A stretch of DNA of 64,000 bases from Methanofollis ethanolicus (GCF_001571385.1 NZ_BCNW01000001.1:2333470-2397469); one strand, 5' to 3'. Shown: positions 17,502 to 26,307, counted from the first letter of the stretch. The notes: a model not told the origin generated them from the letters alone. Numbers and translations: made by a program.

Positions 17502-19467
17502 GGCCCAGGTCCTGATGGTCCTCTCCTGGCTCGTGCTGGTCAAGTTCCTCCAGGTCGCCCTCTGGCCCCGCCTTGCCGGGGCGCTCGGCGAGTATGCCGC
17601 ACCTGTCGCATACCCGGCGTCGGTCCTCATCTACGGGGCCGTCTCGTGGTACGCCGCCCTTGCAGGGCTTCCGGTGCAGACGGCGCTGGTACCTTTCGTC
17701 GCCCTCGCGGGCTACGCCCTGTACAGGCGCGAGTACACGCGGGAGGCCCTGCGGTCGGCCCTGATCTGGGACGCCGTATTCCTGGCCTTCTTCGCCGCGA
17801 TGCTCTCCACACGGTTCGTCACCCCGTCCATCTCCTTTGCCGAGAAGTTCATGGACCACGCTTTCCTCGCCTCGGTGATGCGGGAACCGGTCGTGCCGCC
17901 CCTTGACCCCTGGTTTGCCGGCGGGACTCTCAACGTCTACTATTATCTCGGCTACTGGATCGCGGGCGTCCTCGGGGTCACGGCGGGCGTGCCCTCGGCG
18001 GTGGCGTACAACCTCGCCCTGCCGACGATCGCGGGCGCCGCGGCGGTGACGGCCTATGCCACCGGCCGTCTCCTGGTCCCGCGTCTCCCCTGGGCCCCGC
18101 TCGCTCTCTTCCTCCTGGTGAACCCGGCGTTCATCAGGGAGGTCGTCATCGGCACGCCTGTGGCGAAGGTCCTCTGGAACAGCACCCGCGTCATCGACGG
18201 GACGATCAACGAGTACACTTTCTTCTCGTTCGTCTGGGGCGACCTCCACCCCCATGTCTCCGGGATCGCCGTCCAGTTCCTCCTCATCTTCCTGATCGCG
18301 TACGCCCTCTGCCGCTGGGAGGAGTCGGGGGAGAGGGCGCGGTGGACGGTCGTCGGTCTCTCGGCCCTCGCCCTGGGGTCGATGCCCGCGATCAATTCCT
18401 GGGACGTCCTCCTGTACGCTCCCGTCATCGTCGCCGTCGGTCTCCTGATCTGGCGGCGGCACGGCGACCTGCGCTACCTGCTGGCGGTCCCGCCCCTCGG
18501 GATCGCCCTCTATGCGCCGTATTATCTCATGCTCAACGGCGCCGGCGTCAAGGGACCGGGTTTCATCACCGCACCGTCCGACCCGGCCCAGTTCCTTCTC
18601 GTCCACGGCTTTTTCCTCGTTGTCCTCATCGCACTCCTTATCCCTGAGATCAGGCGGATGCCGGCGCTCCTCCTGGTGCCCGTTCCGTTCGCCCTCGCGG
18701 GCTACCTCGCGGCAGGGATCGCCGCCCTGCCTCTTGCGGCGCTCCTTTCCCGGCGGAAGGTCTCACCGGAGGCATTCCTCTGCGCCGCGGGTCTCATCGT
18801 CGTCATCGTCTGCGAGTTCGTCTACCTCCAGGACAACATGGGGGAGACGTATTTCAGGATGAACACCGTCTTCAAGTGTTACTCGGTCGCCTGGATCCTC
18901 CTCGGCACCGGCACCCTTGTCGCCGCGGGGCAGAGGCTTGCAGGGGTGGTCAGGCCCGAGAGGTTCTCCACCGCACAGTGGCGGGCCCTCGGGGCGGTCG
19001 CGGCCCTTGCCCTGGTCGTCATCCCCTTCACCGTCCCCATCGGCTACGGCACCGGCACCCACACCCTCGACGGCGCCGCCTGGATCGCGGACGAGCACCC
19101 CGGCGATGCCGACGCGATCGCATGGCTCAGGACACAGGAGGGAGACCTCACCCTCGTCGAGGCGGTGGACGGGGACTACACCTACTACTCGCGGGTCTCC
19201 TCTTTCACCGGTATCCCGGCGGTCCTCGGCATGCCCTTCCACGAACAGATGTGGCGGAACGACTGGCCGGAGATCGCGCAGCGGAAAAATGACGTGCAGG
19301 CCATCTATGAAGACCCGTCGAGAACTCTCTCCCTGATGGAGAAATACGGTGTGACGCACCTGTACGTCGGCGACCTCGAACGCTCGCACTACCGGATCGC
19401 CCTCCCTGAAGAGGGTCTTGTGCCCGCGTATAATGCCGGTGGGGTTACGGTGTATATCAGGCAGTGA
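17491..19467 (+). CDS. DUF2298 multipass membrane protein (Chlor_Arch_YYY family)
   Basis: 658 residues, at least twelve hydrophobic helices. The family motif PLDPWFAGGTLNVYYYLGYWIAG (split over about 132-154) gives the YYY name, and FFSFVWGDLHPHVSGI near 248 and ETYFRMNTVFKCYS near 450 are also conserved. The family is related to GT-C glycosyltransferases and frequently neighbours Agl23/TIGR03663 proteins, one of which is encoded 6.4 kb upstream. The soluble C-terminus (about 540-658) resembles that of oligosaccharyltransferase-like proteins in layout. GTG start, overlapping the previous gene by 11 bases. Substrate unknown; likely a glycosyl or oligosaccharide transfer on the outer face (inference). 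Confidence 0.86.
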   Translation: MSPEAQVLMVLSWLVLVKFLQVALWPRLAGALGEYAAPVAYPASVLIYGAVSWYAALAGLPVQTALVPFVALAGYALYRREYTREALRSALIWDAVFLAFFAAMLSTRFVTPSISFAEKFMDHAFLASVMREPVVPPLDPWFAGGTLNVYYYLGYWIAGVLGVTAGVPSAVAYNLALPTIAGAAAVTAYATGRLLVPRLPWAPLALFLLVNPAFIREVVIGTPVAKVLWNSTRVIDGTINEYTFFSFVWGDLHPHVSGIAVQFLLIFLIAYALCRWEESGERARWTVVGLSALALGSMPAINSWDVLLYAPVIVAVGLLIWRRHGDLRYLLAVPPLGIALYAPYYLMLNGAGVKGPGFITAPSDPAQFLLVHGFFLVVLIALLIPEIRRMPALLLVPVPFALAGYLAAGIAALPLAALLSRRKVSPEAFLCAAGLIVVIVCEFVYLQDNMGETYFRMNTVFKCYSVAWILLGTGTLVAAGQRLAGVVRPERFSTAQWRALGAVAALALVVIPFTVPIGYGTGTHTLDGAAWIADEHPGDADAIAWLRTQEGDLTLVEAVDGDYTYYSRVSSFTGIPAVLGMPFHEQMWRNDWPEIAQRKNDVQAIYEDPSRTLSLMEKYGVTHLYVGDLERSHYRIALPEEGLVPAYNAGGVTVYIRQ

Positions 19468-19564
19468 AGGAAGGTTTATCAGTTTCCCTGTAGAATTGAT
19501 ATGGTTGCTCAATCACGACTGATGATTGATGAGGGAGAATCTACGCTCCTGAATGAGGTGAGTT

Positions 19565-19933
19565 ATGGCAAAGATATACGTTAAATTCGAAGTTCCGGAG
19601 GAAATCCAGAACAAGGCTCTTGAATCGCTCGAGATCGCCCGTGACACCGGTAAGATCAAGAAGGGATCGAACGAGGCCACCAAGTGCATCGAGCGCGGTA
19701 CAGCACAGCTCGTACTCATCGGATCCGATGTCGAGCCCGAAGAGATCGTCATGCATCTTGCTCCTCTCTGCGACGAGAAGAAGATCCCGTACCTCTTCAT
19801 CAGCAAGCAGAACGAGATCGGCGCGGCGTCCGGCCTGAATGTAGGCTCTGCTGCAGCGGCGATCGTCAAGTCAGGCAAGGCAAAAGAGCTCGTCGAAGAG
19901 ATCGTGAAGCAGGTCAGCGAACTGCGCGCTTGA
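19565..19933 (+). CDS. rpl7ae: Ribosomal protein L7Ae
   Basis: 122 residues, the usual archaeal size. L7Ae binds kink-turn RNA in the large subunit, C/D and H/ACA guide RNPs and RNase P. Characteristic segments are [14 protein letters not shown] near 36-50, [20 protein letters not shown] near 55-75, and [17 protein letters not shown] near 80-96. A strong GAGGTGA ribosome site lies four bases before the ATG, and TTTATCA at about 19472 can be the TATA box. First gene of the conserved L7Ae-S28e-L24e-Ndk operon. Confidence 0.97.
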   Translation: MAKIYVKFEVPEEIQNKALESLEIARDTGKIKKGSNEATKCIERGTAQLVLIGSDVEPEEIVMHLAPLCDEKKIPYLFISKQNEIGAASGLNVGSAAAAIVKSGKAKELVEEIVKQVSELRA

Positions 19934-19946
19934 GGGGGTTTTCAGA

Positions 19947-20153
19947 ATGGCAGACGGAACACCCGCAGAGGTCATTGAAGTCATCGGCAGCACCGGGATG
20001 CACGGCGAGGCCATGCAGGTGAAGTGCCGCGTCCTTGAAGGCAACAACAAGGGCCGGATCATCACCCGCAACACCGTCGGCCCCATCCGCGAGGGTGACA
20101 TCCTGATGCTCCTCGAGACCGAGCGCGAAGCGAAGAAACTTTCGAGGCGGTAA
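19947..20153 (+). CDS. rps28e: 30S ribosomal protein S28e
   Basis: 68 residues, full length. The sequence [16 protein letters not shown] near the start, [19 protein letters not shown] in the middle and [19 protein letters not shown] at the end are nearly invariant in archaeal S28e (eS28), an OB-fold protein near the mRNA exit site. It starts 13 bases after the L7Ae stop and ends two bases before L24e. Confidence 0.97.
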   Translation: MADGTPAEVIEVIGSTGMHGEAMQVKCRVLEGNNKGRIITRNTVGPIREGDILMLLETEREAKKLSRR

Positions 20154-20155
20154 GG

Positions 20156-20347
20156 ATGGTAGAGACGTACAAGTGCAACTTCTGTGGCAAGGCAATAGAG
20201 CCGGGGACAGGGAGACTCTTCGTCCGGAAGGACGGGGCTCTCTTCTACTTCTGCTCCATGAAGTGCCACAAGAACTACGATCTCGGGCGTGTCCCTCGTA
20301 AGGTCGCCTGGACCGAAGCAGGCCGCAAGGCCCTCGGCAAGGAGTGA
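20156..20347 (+). CDS. rpl24e: 50S ribosomal protein L24e
   Basis: 63 residues with the zinc-binding CNFC...C-x3-C arrangement (Cys at about 7, 10, 33 and 37; [14 protein letters not shown]) that defines eL24. The C-terminal [14 protein letters not shown] is also typical. The ATG is preceded by AGGCGGTAAGG within the S28e stop region, so translation is coupled. Its stop overlaps an in-frame GTG of the Ndk frame. Confidence 0.97.
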   Translation: MVETYKCNFCGKAIEPGTGRLFVRKDGALFYFCSMKCHKNYDLGRVPRKVAWTEAGRKALGKE

Positions 20348-20352
20348 ACCGG

Positions 20353-20802
20353 ATGGACAGGACCTTCGTGATGATCAAGCCCGACGGTGTCCAGCGCGGC
20401 ATCATCGGCGCGGTCATCTCCCGGCTCGAGGCCAAGGGCCTCAAGCTCGTGGCGGCACGGCTCACCATGCTCCCTGAGGAGAAGGTCATGGAGCACTATG
20501 CCGAGCACGTCAGCAAGCCCTTCTTCCCCTCCCTCAAGGAGTATGTCATGAGCGGTCCCGTGCTCACGATGGTCTGGGAAGGCAAGGGTGCCGTGGCGAT
20601 TGTCAGGAAGCTTGTCGGCGCAACCAACCCGGCCGAGGCCGCACCCGGGACTATCAGGGGCGACTTCGGCATGGAGACCGGCAAGAACGTTATCCACGCC
20701 TCGGACTCCGACGAGAGCGCCGCCCGCGAGATTGCGATCCACTTCGCTGGCGACGAACTCGTCTCCTACACCAGGATCGACGAACCGGTCCTGTACGAGT
20801 GA
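20353..20802 (+). CDS. ndk: Nucleoside diphosphate kinase
   Basis: 149 residues, standard length. The enzyme passes phosphate between NTPs and NDPs through a phospho-His. The start [14 protein letters not shown], the FYxxH equivalent [16 protein letters not shown] and the active-site NVIHASDS (His near 117) are all present. A GTG three codons upstream overlaps the L24e stop, but [12 protein letters not shown] is the family start. Last gene of the ribosomal operon; a good hairpin terminator follows. Confidence 0.97.
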   Translation: MDRTFVMIKPDGVQRGIIGAVISRLEAKGLKLVAARLTMLPEEKVMEHYAEHVSKPFFPSLKEYVMSGPVLTMVWEGKGAVAIVRKLVGATNPAEAAPGTIRGDFGMETGKNVIHASDSDESAAREIAIHFAGDELVSYTRIDEPVLYE

Positions 20803-20808
20803 ATAATA

Positions 20809-20833
20809 CCGGGATTTTCCCGGTTTCTTTTTC
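20809..20833 (+). terminator. Hairpin plus T-tract terminator behind ndk
   Basis: CCGGGA-ttt-TCCCGG forms a perfect six-pair stem, followed directly by TTTCTTTTT. The form is like a bacterial intrinsic terminator and also provides the T-tract that archaeal polymerase needs. Confidence 0.7.
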
Positions 20834-20884
20834 TCGTCTGTTCTGGTACGGTTCTTTTCTTCGCGGTTTCTTTTGCGGATCTCC

Positions 20885-21200
20885 GGAGAGTGAGCTTTGG
20901 GGATCGGGTCGGGGGAATATTATGGATTCGCGGAGGAGAGAGGGAAAACCCCTTCGATAGACCCCCGGACCCAGCGTCAGGAGAGGACCGGGGACGGCAC
21001 CTCCCTCTTCATGTTCATTGATTTTGCCTTCCCGACCCAATCGCAATTCCGGGGGACGACCGAAGGAAGTCGAGAAGACGAAGTCTTCGCTGTCCGGTGG
21101 ATGCGAACGGAGTGAGCATGAGAACACAGAGAATCAAAGATTCTCTGAGCAGGCAAATGTTTTATTTGCCATGTGCGGAAAATGCAGAGCATTTTCCTGT
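20885..21200. repeat. Hairpin-rich dispersed repeat, copy D
   Basis: Family modules CCCCCGGACCCAGCGTCAGG, GGACCGGGGACGGCACCTCC, then 21008-21055, which agrees with 28684-28731 in 45 of 48 bases by my count. It ends with the hairpins CGAAGAC-type (AAGACGAAGTCTTC) and AGAATC-aaa-GATTCT. No gene is recognisable across 20803-21523. Confidence 0.65.
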
Positions 21201-21224
21201 TCAGGCACATCTTTGATCTGCACT

Positions 21225-21400
21225 GAGACAAAGTCTTCGAGGAGCCCCCGGCGCGAGACCCCTCCTCAGGATTTCGTGTTCACTCTTCCCCGGCCCTATC
21301 TTGGATCGGGGGTCCGGGGGCTGCGAACGGAGTGAGCACAAGAAAATCTCTGATTTTCGGCGTAAGTCCCCCGGTTCAGAGTGTGGGGAAGACAGTTGAT
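21225..21400. repeat. Hairpin-rich dispersed repeat, copy E
   Basis: AAAGTCTTCGAGGAGCCCCC leads into TTTCGTGTTCACTCTTCCCC, CGGCCCTATC, GGGGGTCCGGGGG, the module GAACGGAGTGAGCACAAG also seen in copy D, and a hairpin AAAATCtctGATTTT followed by GTCCCCCGG. The end matches the start of copy F (GTTGATCGGTGT). Confidence 0.65.
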
Positions 21401-21523
21401 CGGTGTATTGCCCATCCCATCGCCTATCCCGATTACACTCTGCTATGGTTTGGAGGCTTCCGAGAACGCCGGCAGGATGTGCCAGGAGATAGCGGCTCCA
21501 CCAGAAAAGTGAGATCTCTGGCC

Positions 21524-21727
21524 TCAATCATAGTCCGGCATATTCTCTTCAGGGTTCCGTATGGGACATTCCCCTCTTTTCACGCAGTTTCTGGTTTTTC
21601 TGACGCAACAAAACTCAAAGATCTCACTTGAATACACACCTATCGAAATCACCAGGTCGGGGCATGCATCCACATTGCCGCAGCAATACCCCTCTCTTTC
21701 CGGCACCATCCTCTCTTTAATATCCAT
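21524..21727 (-). CDS. Cys-rich small protein, unknown family
   Basis: 67 residues from an ATG that follows AGGAAGCGAG, a fair ribosome site. Eight or so Cys residues occur in pairs and singles: GYCCGN near 17-19, a Cys near 24, FCCVRK near 42-43, NCVK near 49 and ECPI near 55, a pattern that suggests a zinc- or cluster-binding fold. No family is recognised. The surrounding 0.9 kb has clearly lower GC than the rest of the window. The last 27 codons recur as a frameshifted copy 0.6 kb upstream on the same strand, which argues that this was once a real, duplicated gene rather than a chance frame. Confidence 0.45.
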   Translation of the reverse strand: MDIKERMVPEREGYCCGNVDACPDLVISIGVYSSEIFEFCCVRKTRNCVKRGECPIRNPEENMPDYD

Positions 21728-22406
21728 GCTCTCGCTTCCTTTTTGTCGCCTATTCGAAAACGATGCATCAATCATGTACGATGCATCTGTCAGGGTCACA
21801 CTTTTATCTTCCGATTTTTTTCATTTTATGGGCCAAAATCAGCCCGGGATCCATAAATCCACACATAGTCGGGTATTATGCAATTTAGTCTTCCGCACAG
21901 CGATATTTTGCCATAATCTTTAGTCCTGTACCGGCATCATACAGAGTGTCCCTGCTTCACAGATTGGATCACGGAGACATCCGGGCAGAAGAGCAGTTCA
22001 TTTTCAAAACAGACCGACATCACATCTCGAAAGATATATCTCGTTTCTTTTCAACCTCCGACCAATACGGGAGGGAAACCTGTAACGCCCTCAATCGAAC
22101 AGGACTAAAAAGTATGATTGATTTTGACACCTGCCCTAATCATCTTGGGGCATGTTCTCTTTGGGGGTTCCGTATTGGGCATTCCCCTTTTTAACACATT
22201 TTTCGGTTTTTCTGACGCAACAAAAATCACAATATAAAGACATTCCGGATGCTGAGAAAGATGAGTGCCGAAGTCCGAGAGTGATCAGTGAGGCTATAGA
22301 TATAGGGGATTACCCTCCCTGACTCCATTCTTTCATTGCCATGCTGGTATTGAATCAGATGTGGAAGTTCGAAAGGCATTAACCCGGAGAGCGCCTACCT
22401 TTCTCC
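21728..22406. other. AT-richer gene-poor interval
   Basis: Apart from the small duplicate described at 22136-22226, no protein is recognisable in about 680 bases. Base composition is much nearer to 45% GC than the 60%+ of neighbouring genes, consistent with old inserted or degenerate DNA. TTTTTTCATTTTATG near 21821-21835 is a possible promoter element, but no gene was found to go with it. Confidence 0.5.
22136..22226 (-). pseudogene. Partial duplicate of the small Cys-rich gene
   Basis: Read leftward, this stretch aligns with the 3' end of the gene at 21524-21727: both share TTGTTGCGTCAGAAAAACC, then GGGGAATG-CC-ATACGGAACC and GAGAA-ATGCC, and end in a stop at the same place. One base is missing after the Lys-Lys codons and one extra base follows the PN/PK region, so the reading frame is lost and regained. 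Upstream of the shared part no similarity is seen, so it is a 3' fragment. Confidence 0.5.
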
Positions 22407-23063
22407 ATGAGCGGCGACATGCTGAGTTTTGTACTGCTCAGCGTATCATCGATTTTCATCGTCATCAACCCCCTGGCAGCGACGCTTCTCTATGTCTCCC
22501 TGACCGAAGGGATGGAGGAGGTCCAGAAAAGGTCGGTCGCCAGGGTGGCGTGCTGGTACGCCCTCGCCGTCCTCCTCCTCTTTGCGATCGCGGGCGGCCT
22601 GATCCTGCAACTCTTCGGGATCACCCTGGAGGCCTTCAGGATCGCGGGCGGGCTTCTCCTCTTCGGCATCGGTATGGAGATGGTCCACGCGAAGACCTCG
22701 CGGACGAAGATCTCGGCGACCGAGAAGTACGAGAGCCAGGACGCCGACGACGTCGGGGTGATGCCCCTCGCCATCCCGATGATCGCGGGGCCGGGCGCCA
22801 TCACGACGGCGATCGTGCTCACCAACGAGGCGACGTCCTGGAACCCGGTCGGCATCGCCGTCGTCATCGGGGCGATCCTCCTGGCGGTCGGGACCACGTA
22901 CCTGATGCTCGCCAACTCCGAGAGGATCATGCGCCATGTGGGGCAGCGGGAATACCGCGCCGTGAACAGGCTGATGGGTATGATGCTCATCGCCATCGCG
23001 GTCCAGTTCGTGATCACCGGGATCAAGGCGGCATTCCCCATCCTGGTGGGGGCGGGGCTGTGA
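22407..23063 (+). CDS. MarC family integral membrane protein
   Basis: 218 residues, six predicted helices. The family pattern is clear: FIVINPLAATLLYVSLTEGM near 18, an internal repeat of the first half, VGVMPLAIPMIAGPGAITTAIVL near 115 with the conserved PLAxPxxAGPGAI, and IRMMGM-like NRLMGMMLIAIAVQFVITGI near 190. MarC proteins are named after the E. coli multiple-antibiotic-resistance locus, but their substrate is not established. Its stop overlaps the start of the hydrolase gene by four bases. Confidence 0.92.
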   Translation: MSGDMLSFVLLSVSSIFIVINPLAATLLYVSLTEGMEEVQKRSVARVACWYALAVLLLFAIAGGLILQLFGITLEAFRIAGGLLLFGIGMEMVHAKTSRTKISATEKYESQDADDVGVMPLAIPMIAGPGAITTAIVLTNEATSWNPVGIAVVIGAILLAVGTTYLMLANSERIMRHVGQREYRAVNRLMGMMLIAIAVQFVITGIKAAFPILVGAGL

Positions 23064-23800
23064 AGGTCTGCTGTGCCGGCATGGCGCCCGCCGCCACGGT
23101 CGCGGACGGCCTTGCCCGGGCCGGCGCCCTCGCCGGAGAGGCACGGGCCGCCGGGGCCGACCTCCTCCTCCTCCCGGAGCAATTCGCGACCGGGTGGTCG
23201 GCCACGGAGCCGCGGGCCGACCCCCGCATCCTCCGGTCCCTCTGCCGGACCGCCGCGGAGCACGGCATCTGGGTCGTCGGGTCGTGCTATGAAGGCTATC
23301 TCAGGCCGCGGAACATGGCCTATGCGATCAGCCCGGAGGGCCGGGTCGCCGCAGGCTATGCAAAGGTCCACCTCTTCTCCCCTGACGGCGAGGACGCAGC
23401 CTGCACGCCGGGCACTGTCCCGGCGACCTTCGAGGCCGGGGGCGTCAGGTTCGCCCTCGCGGTCTGCTACGACCTCAGGTTCCCCGACCTCTTCACCCGC
23501 TACGCGGCCTGCGGGGCCGACTGCGTCCTCGTCCCTGCCGCGTGGCCGGCTGTGCGCCTCGCCCAGTGGGACCTCCTCGTGCGGGCGCGGGCCCTCGACG
23601 GGGAATATTATGTCGCCGGCGCGAACGCCGGGCCCGGGTCCTGCATCGCCGGCCCGGACGGGGAACTCGTCGGCGAAGAGACGGGCGACCTCGTCATCGG
23701 CGAGATCGACCTCACGAAAATTTCAGCGATGCGGACGGCCGTCCCGGTCATGAAAGACCGGCGGCCCGACCTGTACGCTGCATGGAAGGAGTGCCTTTGA
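23060..23800 (+). CDS. Carbon-nitrogen hydrolase (nitrilase superfamily, omega-amidase-like)
   Basis: 246 residues. The catalytic triad of the superfamily is visible: Glu in LLLLPEQFATG near 37, Lys in YAKVHLFSP near 94, and Cys in AVCYDLRFPDLF near 125. VPAAWPAVRLAQWDLLVRARALD and GSCIAGPDGE are further conserved parts. It hydrolyses a carboxamide, possibly omega-amides or deaminated glutathione; the exact substrate cannot be told. The GTG start lies in GTGA overlapping the MarC stop. The region before the GTG in the same frame is only a shadow of marC. Confidence 0.88.
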   Translation: MKVCCAGMAPAATVADGLARAGALAGEARAAGADLLLLPEQFATGWSATEPRADPRILRSLCRTAAEHGIWVVGSCYEGYLRPRNMAYAISPEGRVAAGYAKVHLFSPDGEDAACTPGTVPATFEAGGVRFALAVCYDLRFPDLFTRYAACGADCVLVPAAWPAVRLAQWDLLVRARALDGEYYVAGANAGPGSCIAGPDGELVGEETGDLVIGEIDLTKISAMRTAVPVMKDRRPDLYAAWKECL

Positions 23801-24510
23801 ACGGTAACGAACATATCACCATCAGCCTTGCGACAGCGGCCGCCGTGCTCGCCCCCTGGCTCTGGTCCATCCACCCGGCCTGGCTGATCGCCAGCCTCTT
23901 CGGCGTCTTCATCGGGGCCCTCGCCCCTGACGCCGACGCCAACGACTCCGCAATCTTCCACACCCGCGTCCCGGGCGGCAGGGGAAAGAGGCTTGTCATC
24001 CTCCCGGTCTTCGGCTACGGCATCCGCTACCTGATCTACTATCCCATCTCCCTGCCTTTCATCCTCCTCTGCGGGGAGAGGGGCATGCCCCGGCACCGCG
24101 GCGTCCTCCACTCCCTTATCGGCGTCGTGCTGATGACGGCCCTCCTCGGCTTCTATGCCTGGGCAATCGGTGCCATCGTCTTCGCGATACCCTGGGACAT
24201 GGGCTTCACCATCTTCCTCCTCGGGTTCCTGGGCGGGGCAATTGGCCACCTCCTCGAAGACTCGTGCACGAAGAGCGGCGTCGCCTGGCTCTTCCCCCTC
24301 TCCGACCACCGGACGCGGGGGAAGATCGTCACAGGCAGCGGCGACCAGAGACCCGCCATCTATGCAGGCGCGATGTGCGCCGTCGCCTTCGGCCTTGCTG
24401 CCGCAGGGCCCGCCGGACTCGTCCCGACCGACCTCTACCCCTGGACGGGCATCGTTGCAGCCTGTATCCTCTGGCTTCTCTTTCTCATCACCGCCCGGAT
24501 AGGGCGGTAG
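23797..24510 (+). CDS. YdjM/DUF457-like membrane-bound metal-dependent hydrolase family protein
   Basis: About 237 residues with five or six helices. The family's metal-ligand-like motifs are present: NEHITISLATAAA near the start, GALAPDADANDSAIFH near 45 (PDxD), HRGVLHSLIG near 105 (HRGxxHS) and GHLLEDSCTKSGVAWLFPLS near 155 (GHLxxDxxTxxG). Members are related to the LexA-regulated YdjM and to phospholipase-like membrane proteins; the reaction is unproven. The TTG overlapping the previous stop is chosen because AAGGAG lies six bases before it; an ATG five codons further up (23782) is the alternative. Confidence 0.82.
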   Translation: MNGNEHITISLATAAAVLAPWLWSIHPAWLIASLFGVFIGALAPDADANDSAIFHTRVPGGRGKRLVILPVFGYGIRYLIYYPISLPFILLCGERGMPRHRGVLHSLIGVVLMTALLGFYAWAIGAIVFAIPWDMGFTIFLLGFLGGAIGHLLEDSCTKSGVAWLFPLSDHRTRGKIVTGSGDQRPAIYAGAMCAVAFGLAAAGPAGLVPTDLYPWTGIVAACILWLLFLITARIGR

Positions 24511-24550
24511 CGTCCCGAATTTTATCTACCCTGACAACCTACTCTCTTTC

Positions 24551-25756
24551 ATGTACCGTCTCTCGTGCATCCACTGCGGTGCCGAATACGCGCCCGGCGA
24601 GATCATCTATACCTGCAAAAAATGCGGGCACCTGCTCACCGTCAACTACGACCTTGACGCGATCAGCGTGACAAAGAAGGAGTGGGAACAGCGCCCCCTC
24701 TCTGTCTGGCGTTACCGGGAGCTCCTGCCGGTCACCATCAAGCCGGTCACCCTCCAGGAAGGCGGAACACCCCTGTACCACCTTGAGAGGCTCGGTAAAG
24801 AACTCGGCCTCCCCCACCTCTATGCCAAACACGAGGGCATGAACCCGAGCGGCTCCTTCAAGGACCGCGGCATGACCGTCGGCGTCTCGATGGCTATCCA
24901 GCTCGGCATGAAGAGCGTGGCCTGCGCAAGCACCGGCAACACCTCGGCAAGCCTGGCGGTGTACGCCGCAAAGGCTGGCATCCCGGCGGTCGTCCTCCTC
25001 CCGGCAGGGAAGGTCGCCCTCGGCAAGGTCGCCCAGGCGCTGATGCACGGCGCGAAAGTGATCGCGATCCGCGACAACTTCGACGTGGCCCTCGCTCTTG
25101 TCCGCGAACTCTGTATCAAGCATGGCATCTACCTCCTCAATTCCATCAACCCCTACCGGCTGGAGGGGCAGAAGACCATCGGCTTCGAGTCGGTCGACCA
25201 GCTCGGCGAGGTGCCGGACAGGCTCGTCCTCCCTGTCGGCAACGCGGGCAACATCTCCGCAGTCTACAAGGGGCTGAAAGAACTGGAGACTCTCGGATTC
25301 ATCGACCGCCTCCCGAAGATGACAGGCATCCAGGCCGCGGGTTCGCAGCCCCTCGTGCGTGCGATCCAGGGCAACCTCGGCGAGGTCGTGCCCGACGAGC
25401 ACCCGGAGACAGTGGCGACCGCGATCAGGATCGGCGCCCCGGTGAATGCCGAGAAGGCCCTCATCGCCATCAGGGCGACCGGCGGCACTGCGGCCTCGGT
25501 GACAGACGAGGAGATCCTGGCCATGCAGCGTGCCCTCGCCCAGAAGGAAGGGATCGGTGTCGAACCGGCGTCGGCGGCCTCGGTGGCGGGGATCAAGAAA
25601 CTCGTGGAAGAGGGTGCGATCGATCGCGACGAGAAGATCGTCTGCGTCGTGACCGGCCACCTCCTCAAGGACCCGGAAACGGTGATAAAACAGTGTCCAC
25701 CCCCGATCGAGATCGACGCCACCGAGCAGGCGTTACTCTCTGTCTTGCACTTGTAA
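24551..25756 (+). CDS. thrC: Threonine synthase
   Basis: 401 residues. PLP enzyme that turns O-phosphohomoserine into threonine. The N-terminus has a zinc-ribbon-like pair (CIHCGAEY and CKKCGHLL, residues 6-27) found in many archaeal ThrC. NPSGSFKDRGMTVGVS near 98 holds the PLP Lys, ACASTGNTSASLAVYA near 120 is the phosphate/asparagine loop, and LPVGNAGNISAVYKG near 235 is the glycine-rich PLP-phosphate site. The 3' end overlaps the next gene's GTG start by 64 bases. Confidence 0.95.
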   Translation: MYRLSCIHCGAEYAPGEIIYTCKKCGHLLTVNYDLDAISVTKKEWEQRPLSVWRYRELLPVTIKPVTLQEGGTPLYHLERLGKELGLPHLYAKHEGMNPSGSFKDRGMTVGVSMAIQLGMKSVACASTGNTSASLAVYAAKAGIPAVVLLPAGKVALGKVAQALMHGAKVIAIRDNFDVALALVRELCIKHGIYLLNSINPYRLEGQKTIGFESVDQLGEVPDRLVLPVGNAGNISAVYKGLKELETLGFIDRLPKMTGIQAAGSQPLVRAIQGNLGEVVPDEHPETVATAIRIGAPVNAEKALIAIRATGGTAASVTDEEILAMQRALAQKEGIGVEPASAASVAGIKKLVEEGAIDRDEKIVCVVTGHLLKDPETVIKQCPPPIEIDATEQALLSVLHL

Positions 25757-26307
25757 TCCTGCTGGCGCCTGCCGCAGCCTTCGAGGCGACGGTGACGGTG
25801 CTCCCCGGCGGCGATGCCTACCGGGGGGAGGTCACCCTCGTCAACGCGAGTGAATACTCTTTCTGGGAACCCGGGATGCTTGGGGAGAGGGTGCCCCTTG
25901 CGGCGAAAAATGTGACGGTCTCCGGGGCGTGCGGGGAGAACTGCACCTACACGCAGAAGAACCGGAACACCATCGCCTTCGAGAAGGGGAATGTGACGGT
26001 GACCTATGAGGGCCCGGTCACGGAGAAGAACTTCCAGATGATCTTTACCGAGCCTTCGAACATCACGGTCACCCTCCCTGAAGGCCAGGCCGTCAAAAAC
26101 CCCCTTCTCGGGCGGGTGAGCGAGGGGGGGAAGGTCTCGACGGAGAACAACACGACCGTGATCGCATTCGACCGCGTGCGTTCTGCCGAGGTGCGCTTCT
26201 ACGACCCGGCACGGGAGCGTCTCCTCTTTATCTTCGGGAGCGTCTGGCTCACCGTGGCGGTTGTGCTCCTCTTTCCCTTCCTGCTGATGCGAAGACGACA
26301 GGAGTGA
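25693..26307 (+). CDS. Membrane-anchored extracellular protein, unknown function
   Basis: 204 residues. A signal peptide (GVTLCLALVILLAPAAAFEA) is followed by a beta-rich extracellular region with several N-glycosylation sequons (NAS, NVT, NCT, NIT, NNT), then one helix (LLFIFGSVWLTVAVVLLFPFLL) and a basic tail MRRRQE. Such single-span proteins are common in Methanomicrobia; the layout resembles small DUF families of that group but I cannot name one with certainty. The only possible start is a GTG inside thrC, so the two genes overlap by 64 bases and are presumably co-transcribed. Confidence 0.75.
   Translation: MSTPDRDRRHRAGVTLCLALVILLAPAAAFEATVTVLPGGDAYRGEVTLVNASEYSFWEPGMLGERVPLAAKNVTVSGACGENCTYTQKNRNTIAFEKGNVTVTYEGPVTEKNFQMIFTEPSNITVTLPEGQAVKNPLLGRVSEGGKVSTENNTTVIAFDRVRSAEVRFYDPARERLLFIFGSVWLTVAVVLLFPFLLMRRRQE

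Noticed and set aside
20897-21335. Frames reading FIDFAFPTQSQFRG and similar in repeat copies D and F
   Set aside because: The same string occurs in two copies, but flanking parts are out of frame and no start with a ribosome site is present; better seen as a DNA repeat (kept as a finding).
22361-23800. A 479-codon frame across marC and the hydrolase
   Set aside because: The part before the GTG at 23060 is an out-of-frame reading of marC; the true protein starts at that GTG, overlapping the marC stop.
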